Shown one piece after another: positions 7,547 to 16,214 of a stretch of 64,000 nucleotides of DNA. Where the stretch lies: contig NZ_JAKFWS010000016.1 of NCBI RefSeq assembly GCF_021731785.1, positions 62,001 through 126,000 of the forward strand, in the 5' to 3' direction. Origin of the DNA: Methylocystis sp. (GTDB taxonomy: Bacteria; Pseudomonadota; Alphaproteobacteria; Rhizobiales; Beijerinckiaceae). Each line of letters begins with the position of its first letter. Positions within the stretch are counted from its first letter, which is position 1. The notes below the pieces were generated by a model. It ran no database searches and was not told the origin of the DNA. It was given only the letters and a program-made list of their open reading frames with translations. A program made the translations under genes and the position numbers.

Positions 7547-8140
7547 GTGAGCCGACGCGACGTAAAAGAGCTGAGAGCGAAGCTCCTCGACCGTGGAGTC
7601 GCCCTCCTGATGGAGCAGGGCTACCACGGCACCGGGTTGCAGGAGTTGGTGCAAAGCGTCGGCGTGCCGAAGGGCTCCTTCTACAACTATTTCGAGAGCA
7701 AAGAAGCCTTCAGCGCTGAGGTGGTCAAACATTACGTCGAGCCGTTCATCCAGCGGCTCGAAGCGCACCTGCGTCGGCCGGACGTCAAAGCCGAAGTCGC
7801 CCTCAAGGGGTATTTCGACGAGTTGATCGAGGAGACTCAACGTCACGATTTCAAGGGCGGGTGCCTCCTTGGCAATCTCATCGGCGAGATCGGCGATACG
7901 AGCGAACTCTGCCAGACGTCGCTGCGTCAAGCAGTGCATCGCTATCGCGACAAGCTGGGCGAAGGAATCGCCCGGGCCCAGCGCGAGGGCAGTTTCCGCA
8001 TGGATATGGAGGCGAAAGAGATGGCCGATTTTCTCGTCAGCGTCTGGCAGGGCGCGTTGCTGCGCATGAAGATCGAACGCTCGGTGCGTCCGCTGACGCA
8101 GTTCTGCGACATGCTGCTCAACGGCTACTTCAAGGCCTGA
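7547..8140 (+). CDS. TetR/AcrR-family transcriptional regulator
   Basis: 197 residues from GTG 7547. The N-terminal helix-turn-helix is clear: RAKLLDRGVALLMEQGYHGTGLQELVQSVGVPKGSFYNYFESKEAF. The C-terminal ligand domain contains GGCLLGNLIGEIGD, typical of TetR_C subgroups near oxidoreductase or thiol-related genes; the Cys in GGCLLGN and another in SELCQTSL could sense a reactive ligand (inference). It precedes the methanethiol-oxidase operon on the same strand, and shared operators suggest it represses both itself and that operon. A TTG at 7511 is open in frame but falls on the -35 element, so I reject it as the start. Confidence 0.9.
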   Translation: MSRRDVKELRAKLLDRGVALLMEQGYHGTGLQELVQSVGVPKGSFYNYFESKEAFSAEVVKHYVEPFIQRLEAHLRRPDVKAEVALKGYFDELIEETQRHDFKGGCLLGNLIGEIGDTSELCQTSLRQAVHRYRDKLGEGIARAQREGSFRMDMEAKEMADFLVSVWQGALLRMKIERSVRPLTQFCDMLLNGYFKA

Positions 8141-8177
8141 CTCATTTGCCGCAAAATGAGATGACCGGTCATATTAA
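8141..8177 (+). promoter_or_regulatory. mtoX-operon promoter/operator
   Basis: AGATGACCGGTCATATTA (8159-8176) matches the tetR operator at 15 of 18 bases; two of the differences are compensatory so that the dyad ATGAC-CG-GTCAT stays perfect. TTGCCG (8146) and TATTAA (8172) flank it as -35/-10-like elements with a 20-base spacer. Just upstream, CTCATTT-GCCGCA-AAATGAG (8141-8160) is a perfect 7-bp inverted repeat that could end the tetR transcript. Confidence 0.65.
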
Positions 8178-8204
8178 TTTTGGCGTAGGAAGGACAGAGC
8201 GCCG

Positions 8205-8474
8205 ATGCCGAAATTCATCATCGAACGGGACATTCCCAGCGCCGGCCGGATGACGCCGGCCGAACTTCAGGCGATCGCGCAGCGTTCCTGCGCCGTGCTG
8301 CGCGCGATCGGCCCGCGGGCGCAGTGGCTCGAAAGCTATGTCGCCGATAACAAGGTCTACTGCGTCTACATCGCCGACGACGCGGAAGCGATCAAAGAAC
8401 ATGCGGAGCAAGGAGGCTTTCCAGCGAACCGGATTAGCGAAATCAGGGCGATCATAGATCCTGCGACCGCCTGA
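8205..8474 (+). CDS. DUF4242 small protein
   Basis: 89 residues, preceded by AGGAAGGA at a spacing of ten bases. It is a single DUF4242 domain: MPKFIIERDIPSAGRMT, then LESYVADNKVYCVYIADDAEAIKEHAEQGGFPANRISEI. A relative in Streptomyces has been shown to bind nickel; the His in KEHAEQGGFPA and Cys in KVYCVYIA are candidate ligands here. It is the first gene of the mtoX operon, 33 bases before mtoX, so a role in metal supply or in handling a product of the oxidase is conceivable but unproven. Confidence 0.85.
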   Translation: MPKFIIERDIPSAGRMTPAELQAIAQRSCAVLRAIGPRAQWLESYVADNKVYCVYIADDAEAIKEHAEQGGFPANRISEIRAIIDPATA

Positions 8475-8507
8475 ATGGACGCTGACCAACAAGGGAGAGA
8501 GGTTCGA

Positions 8508-9791
8508 ATGAAAAGCTTGCCGTTGCGCACAGCCGCCTGTGCGCTTGCCTTGACTTGGGCGCTAGCGCCCGCAGTCGCGGACGAAACCTGCAACTCGCCC
8601 TTCATGACCGGGCTGATCAAAGGTCAAGAGCAGTATCTCCATGTCTGGACGCTCGGCGAGAGAGGCGTCGGCGATGGATCCGACAAGCTTGTCACCATCG
8701 ACGTCATTCCCGGCTCTGCGGCTTATGGCAAGGTGATTCACGCGATTTCCGTCGGCGGGCGCGGAGAAGCGCATCACATGGGGTTCACCGACGATCGCAA
8801 ATTTCTCTGGGCGGGCCGTCTCGACGACAGCAAGATTTTCATCTTCGACGTGGGCTCCGACCCGTCGACGCCGAAGCTCGTCAAAACCATCGACAATCTC
8901 GCCGAGAGCACGGGCTATGTCGGCCCGCATACGTTCTACGCGCTGCCCGGCCGCATGTTGGTGCAGGCGCTCTCGAACAAGAAGGATCATGGCGGCGTCA
9001 CTGGGTTGATCACCTACAACAACGCCGGCGAACTCATTACGACAACGCCGATGCCGCTCAATGACGGCGGCGATGGCTATGGCTACGACATCGCCATCAA
9101 TCCCGCCCAGAACCGCATGCTGACGTCGAGCTTCACCGGCTGGACCAACTACATGATGGATCTTTCCCAGCTCATCCAGGACGATTCCGCGATGAAGAAC
9201 TTCGGGAACACGATGGCGATGTGGGACCTGAAGGCGATGAAGCCTCTAAAGGTGTTCTCCGTTCCCGGCGCGCCGCTCGAAATTCGCTGGGCGCTCAAGC
9301 CCGGCGCCAATTGGGCGATCACCGCCGGCGCGCTCACCTCGAAACTCTACTTGATCAAGCAGGACGACAAGAACGAATGGCAGTCGAAAGCCGTCGCCGA
9401 TGTCGGCGATCCATCGAAAATTCCGCTGCCCGTCGACATTTCGATTTCGTCCGATGCGACGTCGCTCTGGGTCAACACATTCATGGACGGAACGACGCGC
9501 CTTTTCGACCTTTCCGATCCGGAAGCGCCCAAACAGGTCTATGCGAAAAAAATCGGCGCGCAGGTGAACATGGTCTCGCAAAGCTGGGATGGGAAGCGCG
9601 TCTATTTCACGACCTCGCTGCTCGCCAACTGGGACAAGAAGGGCGCCGAGAACGAGCAGTTCCTCAAGGGCTACTCCTGGGACGGCAAGGAGCTGAAGCA
9701 GGACTTCGTCGTTGACTTCCACAAGGAAGGGCTCGGCCGCGCGCATCACATGAAATTCACCGCGCGCGCCCAAAAGGCTGAGCTGCCGTGA
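8508..9791 (+). CDS. mtoX: Methanethiol oxidase (SBP56 family)
   Basis: 427 residues from ATG 8508, preceded by GGGAGAGAGG. It starts with a Sec signal (MKSLPLRTAACALALTWALA...AVADE), so it is periplasmic. The body is the beta-propeller of the selenium-binding-protein SBP56 family, with the paired-histidine motifs GEAHHMGF near residue 86 and GRAHHMKF near the end that can hold copper, and an early Cys in ETCNSPF. In Hyphomicrobium and other methylotrophs MtoX oxidises methanethiol to formaldehyde, hydrogen sulfide and hydrogen peroxide, encoded together with a SCO protein and MauG-like protein exactly as here. An upstream ATG (8475) would put 11 residues before the signal. Confidence 0.9.
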   Translation: MKSLPLRTAACALALTWALAPAVADETCNSPFMTGLIKGQEQYLHVWTLGERGVGDGSDKLVTIDVIPGSAAYGKVIHAISVGGRGEAHHMGFTDDRKFLWAGRLDDSKIFIFDVGSDPSTPKLVKTIDNLAESTGYVGPHTFYALPGRMLVQALSNKKDHGGVTGLITYNNAGELITTTPMPLNDGGDGYGYDIAINPAQNRMLTSSFTGWTNYMMDLSQLIQDDSAMKNFGNTMAMWDLKAMKPLKVFSVPGAPLEIRWALKPGANWAITAGALTSKLYLIKQDDKNEWQSKAVADVGDPSKIPLPVDISISSDATSLWVNTFMDGTTRLFDLSDPEAPKQVYAKKIGAQVNMVSQSWDGKRVYFTTSLLANWDKKGAENEQFLKGYSWDGKELKQDFVVDFHKEGLGRAHHMKFTARAQKAELP

Positions 9792-10471
9792 GCGCAAGCC
9801 GCAACCTTGCGCGCGTCAGGGGCGCCTTGGCGCTCGCGTTTGCCGCGACATCGGCTTTCGCGATGGAGCCGGCGGCTTTGAGACTGCCGGCGCCGGGAAG
9901 CTATGCGTTGCATCCGATCCAGCGCATGCCGGTCGCGTCGCTGCTCGATGCGCAGGGCAAGCGGACGCCGCTCTCCGCCTATACGCGGAGCGCGGTGACG
10001 GCGCTCGGCTTCTTCTATTCGCGCTGCGCCGATCCTCTCGGCTGCCCGGTCGCCTGGTCTACATTTGAAGAGACGCGAAAGCAGGCGGAGACCGATCCGC
10101 TCCTGAAGGGCAGGCTGCGCCTTGTCTTCGTGAGCGTCGATCCCGTCCGCGACACGCCTTCCGTCTTGCGCATGCTGGAGACGCAAGAGCGGGGCGGCGA
10201 CGTGCCCTGGGTCTTTCTCACCGGCGCGAGCGAAGCAGAGATGACGCCGCTGCTCGCCGCTATGGGACAGGATATCGCCCATGAGACCGATCGCGCCGGG
10301 AAGCGCACCGGCGCGATCAATCATATGCTGAAAGTATTTCTGATCGATCCCGAAGGCTGGGTCCGCGAGATCTACAGCACGGCGTTCTTGACGCCGGACG
10401 GCCTGCTGAACGACCTGCGGACGCTCGCGATGGAGTTTCCGGACGCGAGCAACACGGTAGCGGTGAAATGA
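9788..10471 (+). CDS. SCO1/SenC-family copper/thiol protein
   Basis: 227 residues; GTG start overlapping the mtoX stop (GTGA). Signal peptide at 12-25 (GALALAFAATSAFA). Thioredoxin-like fold of the SCO family: LGFFYSRCADPLGCPVAW, VFVSVDPVRDTP, and the copper-ligand His in GAINHMLKVFLID. The cysteine pair is C-x5-C (CADPLGC), not the canonical CxxxC, so copper geometry or redox role may differ. Known mtoX operons carry a SCO gene in this place, thought to mature or supply copper to the oxidase. It overlaps mauG by four bases. Confidence 0.88.
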   Translation: MSASRNLARVRGALALAFAATSAFAMEPAALRLPAPGSYALHPIQRMPVASLLDAQGKRTPLSAYTRSAVTALGFFYSRCADPLGCPVAWSTFEETRKQAETDPLLKGRLRLVFVSVDPVRDTPSVLRMLETQERGGDVPWVFLTGASEAEMTPLLAAMGQDIAHETDRAGKRTGAINHMLKVFLIDPEGWVREIYSTAFLTPDGLLNDLRTLAMEFPDASNTVAVK

Positions 10472-11682
10472 GCGTCGCGCCATCCTTCATTGCAAGGGGC
10501 GCCGCGAGGAAGCAGTGCAAGGGCGGCAGAGGTCGAACCGCGAAGCGCTCGGGGTTGGCGTCGCGTTTCCTCCCACGCGTGGCGCTATTGGTCGCGACCG
10601 CCCCGCAAGAAGGAAGTATCGCGCGCGTTTTGCAGACGTTCGCAGTGATGGTGATCGGCTGCGTCAACAGCGCCGCAGCGGAGGCCATCACACCGCCGTT
10701 GGGGCTTCCTCCAATTCCCGCCACGGTCGCCGGAACGCCGGCGATGCGCAAGCTCGGCGAGAAACTGTTCTTCGACCGCAGCCTTTCCGCGAATGGCACG
10801 CTCTCCTGCGCCATGTGCCACATTCCCGCGCAGGGCTTCGCATCAAACCAGAGCGCGCTTTCGATCGGCATGGAGGGGCAATCGCTGCGGCGTAACGCGC
10901 CCTCGCTCTACAATGTCGTCTTCAAGAAATTCCTCTTCCATGACGGTCGCGAGACCGATCTTGCCGCGCAGGTGTGGGGGCCGCTGCTCGCTGCTGACGA
11001 GATGGGCAACGGCGGCATCGGTCCGCTGATCGCCCGCCTTCGCACCCACGCGGATTATGGACCGCTGTTCGAGGCGGCCTTTCCGGGCGAAGGCGCGACA
11101 ATGAGCACGCTGGGCCGCGCCATCGCCGCCTATGAAGCCTCGCTGTTGCGCGGCGGCGGGCGCTTCGATCGCGCGCTCTACGGGGGCGAGAAGGCGGCGC
11201 TGACGCCTCAGGAATGGCTAGGCTACGAGATTTTCATCGGAAAAGGCGGCTGCGCCGCCTGCCATACGATCGGACCCGAGACGGCGCTTTTCACCGACCA
11301 GTCCTGGCACAATACCGGGGTCGCCTTTCGGTCCGAGGCGACAGGCGGCGGCAAACGGCTGGTGCAACTCGCGCCCGGCGTCTTCCAACATGTCGACCTG
11401 GCGGCGGTCGGCCTCGCACTGACCGGCGCGCCAAAGGATATTGGCCGGTTTGAGATCACCAATGCGCCCGCCGACCGCTGGGCCTATACGACTCCAATGC
11501 TGCGCGGCGTAAGCGAGAGTCCGCCCTACATGCACGACGGAAGCTTGAGCACGATTGCCGAGGTTGTGGAATTCTACGACCGCGGCGGGGGAGGCAATCC
11601 GTCGCTCGACCCCAAGATCCACCCGCTGGATCTGACCGCGGAAGAAAAGGCGGCGATCGTCGCCTTTCTCGGAGCGCTTTGA
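10468..11682 (+). CDS. mauG: MauG/di-haem cytochrome c peroxidase family protein
   Basis: 404 residues if started at ATG 10468 (ATGA overlap with sco). Two haem-c motifs, CAMCH (about residue 113) and CAACH (about 264), and family blocks LGEKLFFDRSLSANGTLSCAMCH, GRAIAAYEASL, and TTPMLRGVSESPPYMHDGSL identify a di-haem peroxidase/MauG protein, periplasmic. In mtoX operons it is proposed to mature MtoX. The first 54 residues are arginine-rich and unlike an export signal; a hydrophobic stretch only appears at VLQTFAVMVIGCVNSAAAEA. A TTG at 10630 or later start (AAGGAAG at 10609-10616) would give a normal signal peptide. Confidence 0.87.
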   Translation: MSVAPSFIARGAARKQCKGGRGRTAKRSGLASRFLPRVALLVATAPQEGSIARVLQTFAVMVIGCVNSAAAEAITPPLGLPPIPATVAGTPAMRKLGEKLFFDRSLSANGTLSCAMCHIPAQGFASNQSALSIGMEGQSLRRNAPSLYNVVFKKFLFHDGRETDLAAQVWGPLLAADEMGNGGIGPLIARLRTHADYGPLFEAAFPGEGATMSTLGRAIAAYEASLLRGGGRFDRALYGGEKAALTPQEWLGYEIFIGKGGCAACHTIGPETALFTDQSWHNTGVAFRSEATGGGKRLVQLAPGVFQHVDLAAVGLALTGAPKDIGRFEITNAPADRWAYTTPMLRGVSESPPYMHDGSLSTIAEVVEFYDRGGGGNPSLDPKIHPLDLTAEEKAAIVAFLGAL

Positions 11683-11777
11683 ATCGAGACAGCCGGGCTT
11701 CAACTCGCTGATCGTCGGCCGCGCCGCGCTAGGCCTTTTTTTGCGAGGCTCGGTCGCAAACCGGCCCGCGACAAACA

Positions 11778-11807
11778 TTGACTTGAACGCGCCCTTTCTC
11801 CTATATG
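11778..11807 (+). promoter_or_regulatory. Promoter upstream of rpmH
   Basis: TTGACT (11778-11783) and CTATAT/TATATG (11801-11807) at a 17-18 base spacing make the best sigma-70-like match in the neighbourhood. It lies about 170 bases before rpmH, in a 294-base gene-free stretch in which I see nothing else except a T-run (11737-11743) that may end the mauG transcript. Confidence 0.55.
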
Positions 11808-11976
11808 CGTGCGATCGGCGCCGCTCCAAAAGGGGCGGCGAATGTTTTGTGACGGCTGTGCGTCGTTACGGGCGCCGAACCATATTTGAGCGGTCTGCGG
11901 CGGAGCCGTGGGCGGCGATCGGCAAAACGAGCGCGGGAGCGGGCCAAGACGTCCCTTTCGCCAGCGGAGACGAACG

Positions 11977-12111
11977 GTGAAACGGACATTTCAGCCCAGC
12001 AAGATCGTGCGCAAGCGGCGTCACGGCTTTCGCGCCCGCATGGCCACCGTCGGCGGCCGCAACGTTATCGCCGCGCGGCGCGCACGCGGACGCAAGCGCC
12101 TCTCGGCCTGA
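11977..12111 (+). CDS. rpmH: 50S ribosomal protein L34
   Basis: 44 residues, GTG start: [20 protein letters not shown] followed by the Arg/Lys-rich C-terminus ([17 protein letters not shown]). Length and sequence are typical for bacterial L34, a protein of the large ribosomal subunit. GGAG lies about eight bases before the start. It opens the conserved block rpmH-rnpA-yidC-engB-argB. Confidence 0.97.
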   Translation: MKRTFQPSKIVRKRRHGFRARMATVGGRNVIAARRARGRKRLSA

Positions 12112-12143
12112 TCCGGAGCGATGCGGGCGAGGCGGATGGCTGC

Positions 12144-12569
12144 ATGACGGCGCAAGTCCCCGCAGACGATGAGAAGTCCCCGCGCCCAGAGGTTCTGCGC
12201 CGGCGCGGAGATTTTATGCGGGCGTCGCGCGGCGCGCGCGTCGCCTTGCCGGCGTTTACGGTGCAGATGGCGCCGCAGGAGCAAAAGGACGCGCATGCGC
12301 CGGCCCGGTTCGGCTTCACGGTCACGCGGAAGGTCGCCGGGGCGGTGGACCGCAACCGCATCCGCCGCAGACTTCGCGAGGCCCTGCGGCTCGGCGGCGC
12401 CCTTGGCGGGACGCCTGGTCGCGACTACGTCTTCGTCGCGCGGCGCGCCGCCCTCTTAGCGCCGTTTCCCGAACTGCTCGCGCAGATGACCGAAGGACTC
12501 GCCAGATTGAATGATCGCGGCGCGGCGGGACTAAGACGCAAACAGGAAGACAGGCTGACGCGGCCATGA
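12144..12569 (+). CDS. rnpA: Ribonuclease P protein component
   Basis: 141 residues from ATG 12144, 32 bases after rpmH. The RNA-binding signature is clear: [28 protein letters not shown], with the RNR motif. It binds the P RNA and helps 5' maturation of tRNA precursors. The N-terminal 15 residues ([15 protein letters not shown]) are a variable extension common in this order. Its stop overlaps the yidC start (ATGA). Confidence 0.94.
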   Translation: MTAQVPADDEKSPRPEVLRRRGDFMRASRGARVALPAFTVQMAPQEQKDAHAPARFGFTVTRKVAGAVDRNRIRRRLREALRLGGALGGTPGRDYVFVARRAALLAPFPELLAQMTEGLARLNDRGAAGLRRKQEDRLTRP

Positions 12570-14347
12570 ACGAGAACACAAAAAACATGCTCCTCGCCGC
12601 GGCCGTGTCGCTGATTTTCATCGGCCTGTGGGATTATTTCTACGCCTTCCCGGAGATGGACAAGCAGCGCCGTTCGCAGTCGGAGCAAGCGCGGCTCGCG
12701 CAGGTTCCCAAGCTTGGGGCGCCCGAGCAAAAGGCGACGGCGGCGCCTCCCGCCACGGCAGCGGCCAAGACCCGCGCTGAAGCGTTGGCGCTCAGCCCCC
12801 GCATCGCCATCGACACAAGGTCGATTTCCGGCTCGATCGCGCTGAAGGGCGGGCGCATCGACGATGTCTCCTTGAAGAATTATCGCGAGACCGTCGACCC
12901 CTCGAGCCCGATCATCACGCTGCTTTCGCCCGAGGACGCTCCCGGCGCCTACTACGCCGAGCTCGGCTATTTGACCGCCGAAACGCAGAACGCGCCCGTT
13001 CTGCCTACTACCGAGACGCTGTGGACGACCGATTCCGACAGGCTGACCGCGACAAGCCCGGTGACGCTCACCTGGGACAACGGCCGGGGCCTCGTCTTCA
13101 AGCGCATTATCGCCGTCGACGACGAATATCTCTTCACCGTCAAGGACAGCGTCGAAAACAAAGCCGACAAGCCGGTCACGCTTTACAATTATGCGCGCGT
13201 GAGCCGCGTCGGCCATCCGCCGTCCGCAGGCTACGCCGCTTTGCATGAAGGCTTCGTCGGCGTCGTTGGGGACGCCGGACAGGAAGTCACCTACGACAAG
13301 ATCGAGAAGGAGACCGATGCGGCCAAAACCTTCAAAGGGGTCGGCGGCTGGGTCGGATTGACGGACAAATATTGGGCCGCGGTCGTCGCTCCAAATCAGA
13401 ATGCGCCGATGGAGGCGCGCTACGCTTCAATGGGCGGCGCGGTGAAAACCTATCAGGCGGATACGGTCAGCGACCCGACCACGGTCGAGCCCGGAAAACC
13501 CGCGGAGGCGACAACATATGTCTTCGCCGGCGCCAAAGTCGTCGACGTGCTCGACGCCTATAAGCAGAATCCCGGCCTCAAACGCTTTGATCTGCTGATC
13601 GACTGGGGATGGTTCTACTTCATCACAAGGCCGATGTTCCGGCTGATCGACTTCCTTTACAAGCTCCTGGGCAATTTCGGCCTCGCCATTCTGGCGGTGA
13701 CGGTGATCGTCAAGCTCGCCTTCCTGCCGCTCGCCAACAAAAGCTATCAGTCGATCGCCAAAATGAAGGCGATTCAGCCAAGAATTAAAGAGCTGAAGGA
13801 AAAATACGGCGACGACAAGCACAAGTTCAACATGGAGCAGATGGAGCTGTTCAAGCGGGAAAAGGTCAATCCCGCGAGCGGCTGTCTGCCGGTGATTGTG
13901 CAGATTCCCGTCTTCTTCTCGCTATATAAGGTGCTGGTCGTGACGATCGAAATGCGTCACGCGCCCTTCTTCGGCTGGATCAGGGATCTGTCGGCGCCCG
14001 ACCCGACCAATGTCTTCAACCTCTTTGGTCTGCTGCCTTTCGATCCCACCCATGTCGCGATCTTCGGCCCCTATCTGGCGCTCGGCGTCTGGCCGCTGCT
14101 GATGGGCGTCTCGATGTGGCTGCAGATGAAGATGAACCCGGAACCCGCCGACGAGATTCAGAAGACGATGTTCGCCTGGATGCCGGTGATCTTCACATTC
14201 ACCATGGGCGGCTTCGCGTCGGGACTGTTGATCTACTGGACATGGAACAATCTCCTGTCCATCGTTCAACAGGGCGTGATCATGAAGCGCGCCGGCGTGA
14301 AGTTCGAGTTCTGGGACAATCTGCGCAAGACGTTTCAGCGCGCGTAA
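12566..14347 (+). CDS. yidC: Membrane protein insertase YidC
   Basis: 593 residues. A first transmembrane helix at about 7-23 ([21 protein letters not shown]), a linker rich in Ala/Pro, a large periplasmic beta-sandwich domain to about 345, then five helices with the conserved cytoplasmic loop [22 protein letters not shown]. This is the Gram-negative YidC/Oxa1 insertase that works with SecYEG or alone. Length fits alphaproteobacterial YidC. No yidD (membrane-protein efficiency factor) lies between rnpA and yidC. Confidence 0.97.
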   Translation: MNENTKNMLLAAAVSLIFIGLWDYFYAFPEMDKQRRSQSEQARLAQVPKLGAPEQKATAAPPATAAAKTRAEALALSPRIAIDTRSISGSIALKGGRIDDVSLKNYRETVDPSSPIITLLSPEDAPGAYYAELGYLTAETQNAPVLPTTETLWTTDSDRLTATSPVTLTWDNGRGLVFKRIIAVDDEYLFTVKDSVENKADKPVTLYNYARVSRVGHPPSAGYAALHEGFVGVVGDAGQEVTYDKIEKETDAAKTFKGVGGWVGLTDKYWAAVVAPNQNAPMEARYASMGGAVKTYQADTVSDPTTVEPGKPAEATTYVFAGAKVVDVLDAYKQNPGLKRFDLLIDWGWFYFITRPMFRLIDFLYKLLGNFGLAILAVTVIVKLAFLPLANKSYQSIAKMKAIQPRIKELKEKYGDDKHKFNMEQMELFKREKVNPASGCLPVIVQIPVFFSLYKVLVVTIEMRHAPFFGWIRDLSAPDPTNVFNLFGLLPFDPTHVAIFGPYLALGVWPLLMGVSMWLQMKMNPEPADEIQKTMFAWMPVIFTFTMGGFASGLLIYWTWNNLLSIVQQGVIMKRAGVKFEFWDNLRKTFQRA

Positions 14348-14350
14348 GGG

Positions 14351-14421
14351 CGGCAGTCGGTCTTAGGCAGTCGGCAGCAGATAAGCCGATTGCCGACAGC
14401 CGATCTGCCGCTGCCGATCTC
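14351..14421. repeat. Degenerate GGCAGTCGG/CTGCCGAC repeat
   Basis: The gap between yidC and engB consists almost only of permuted copies of GGCAGTCGG and its complement (e.g. AGGCAGTCGGCAGCAG then GATTGCCGACAGCC), able to fold into a hairpin. A related stretch lies between hslU and hslV at 56771-56828, pointing to a dispersed intergenic repeat family. Confidence 0.6.
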
Positions 14422-15084
14422 ATGCAAGACACAACAGAGACCGATTTTTCCGAGCAGGGCCGCGTTCTCTTCGCTGGCCCCTGCGACTTTATCTTCGCGA
14501 GCGCCAAGGCGAGCGATCTGCCGCCGATCGGCCCGCCGGAGGTCGCCTTCGCCGGGCGCTCGAACGTCGGCAAATCCTCGCTCCTCAACGCCTTGACGAA
14601 TCGCAAGACGCTGGCGCGCGTCTCCAACACGCCGGGCCGCACGCAACAGCTCAACTTCTTTGCGCTCGGCGGCGCGCCGGACGCAGCGCGCCTGCGCCTC
14701 GTCGACATGCCGGGCTATGGCTACGCGGCGGTCGGCAAGGAAAAGGTTGCGAGCTGGTCGCAGCTGATGCGCGACTATCTGAAGGGCAGGGCGAGTCTCG
14801 CCCGCGTTTTCGTGCTCGTCGACGGGCGGCGCGGCGTGAAGCCCCTGGACGAAGAGATGTTCGATCTCCTCGATCAGTCGGCTGTCTCTTACCAGGCGAT
14901 TCTGACCAAGCATGACGAATTGAAGCGGGCCGAGCGCGACGAGGTCCTCGCCGCGACGGTCAAGGCGCTGGAGAAACGGCCGGCGGCGTTTCCCGAGGTG
15001 ATATTCACGTCGGCGCAAAGCGGCGAGGGGATCGGCGCGCTACGCGGCGCCGTGGCGCGGCTTCTTTTCGAACGAAACGCTTGA
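14422..15084 (+). CDS. engB: Ribosome-biogenesis GTPase EngB/YihA
   Basis: 220 residues from ATG 14422. All G motifs are present: G1 GRSNVGKS, G2 threonine region ARVSNTPGRTQ, G3 DMPGYG, G4 TKHD, and SA in TSAQSGEG. It assists assembly of the 50S subunit. The start is placed after the repeat; an open frame runs upstream into yidC but has no family support. Confidence 0.94.
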   Translation: MQDTTETDFSEQGRVLFAGPCDFIFASAKASDLPPIGPPEVAFAGRSNVGKSSLLNALTNRKTLARVSNTPGRTQQLNFFALGGAPDAARLRLVDMPGYGYAAVGKEKVASWSQLMRDYLKGRASLARVFVLVDGRRGVKPLDEEMFDLLDQSAVSYQAILTKHDELKRAERDEVLAATVKALEKRPAAFPEVIFTSAQSGEGIGALRGAVARLLFERNA

Positions 15085-15118
15085 ATACGACGGGCGGGGC
15101 GGGGTAGTTGGGCGCGGA

Positions 15119-15225
15119 GCTCTAAAGCGCAGCGAGAAAGTGGAACCCGGTTTTTTCGCTTGAACCGCGCTCCGAGCTTTCGAAATCGATCACGCTAAAC
15201 CGCATTTGGACGATTTCGCCCATAT
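15119..15225 (-). repeat. Dispersed palindromic repeat, family A, diverged copy
   Basis: This stretch before argB matches, in the reverse orientation and with many substitutions, the repeat at 21447-21540: the order TCTAAAGCGCAGCGAGAAAG, GGAACCCGGTTTT, ATCGATCACG, GCATTTGGACGATTTCGCCC is shared. The last block is a hairpin (GGACGATTTCGCCC in degraded form). Confidence 0.7.
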
Positions 15226-15319
15226 GCGGCGCGATCTGAGCTTTCCTCATCTCGAGAACCGAGCGAAGCTTGCGTCTCGAAGGACGAGGAATGCTGCGAG
15301 GCGCCTGCAAGGAACTGTC

Positions 15320-16186
15320 ATGACCGACGCCGCCGACACCGCGCTCCAGCAGGCCCGCATTCTCATGCAGGCGCTGCCGCACATGCTGCGCTATGACGAC
15401 GCCATCGTCGTGGTGAAATACGGCGGCCACGCCATGGGCGACGATCAGGTGGCGCGCGATTTCTCGCGCGACATGGTCCTGCTCGAACAGTCCGGGGTCA
15501 ATCCGGTCGTGGTGCATGGCGGCGGGCCGCAGATCGGCGCGATGCTGAAGCGGCTCGGCGTCGAGTCGCGCTTTGCCGACGGCCTGCGCATCACCGACGA
15601 AGAGACGATGGACGTCGTCGAAATGGTGCTCGCCGGAGCCATCAACAAGCAGATCGTCGGCTTTATCAATTCCGAGGGCGGGCGCGCCATCGGCTTGACC
15701 GGCAAGGATGGGCGCATGGTCACCGCCAAAAAGCTGGAGCGCCCCGACGGCGTCGATCTCGGCTTTGTCGGCGAACCTGACAAGGTCGACACGACCGTGC
15801 TCGATCAGGTGCTGGGCCGCGAACTCATTCCGGTGCTGGCCCCGGTGGCGCAAGGTCCCGACGGCGCGAGCTATAACGTCAACGCCGACACCTTCGCCGG
15901 GGCCATCGCCGGCGCGCTTCACGCCAAGCGCCTCATCTTCCTCACCGACGTCCCGGGCGTGCTCGACAAGGACAAGAACATCATAGAGGAGCTGAAGGTC
16001 CAGGACATTCCCGGCCTCATCGCCGAAGGCGTGATCACCGGCGGCATGATCCCGAAAGTCGAAACCTGCATGTACGCCATCGAGCGCGGGGTCGAGGGCG
16101 TCGTTATCCTGGACGGGAAACTACCGCACGCCGTGCTGATCGAACTGCTCACCGATCATGGCGCCGGCACGCTGATCACGCGGTGA
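15320..16186 (+). CDS. argB: Acetylglutamate kinase
   Basis: 288 residues from ATG 15320 (AAGGAA seven bases upstream). It phosphorylates N-acetylglutamate in arginine synthesis. Family signatures: [27 protein letters not shown], the NAG-binding region [23 protein letters not shown], and [24 protein letters not shown]. The N-terminal helix (about 1-20) suggests the hexameric, arginine-inhibited type. It closes the rpmH-engB-argB block found in many Hyphomicrobiales. Confidence 0.96.
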   Translation: MTDAADTALQQARILMQALPHMLRYDDAIVVVKYGGHAMGDDQVARDFSRDMVLLEQSGVNPVVVHGGGPQIGAMLKRLGVESRFADGLRITDEETMDVVEMVLAGAINKQIVGFINSEGGRAIGLTGKDGRMVTAKKLERPDGVDLGFVGEPDKVDTTVLDQVLGRELIPVLAPVAQGPDGASYNVNADTFAGAIAGALHAKRLIFLTDVPGVLDKDKNIIEELKVQDIPGLIAEGVITGGMIPKVETCMYAIERGVEGVVILDGKLPHAVLIELLTDHGAGTLITR

Positions 16187-16214
16187 AAGGACGTTACATA
16201 GGGTCCTCTTCAGC

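Noticed and set aside
7242-7550. Plus-strand open frame between ctrA and tetR
   Set aside because: Arg-rich composition, no homology, and it covers the regulatory region and the tetR promoter.
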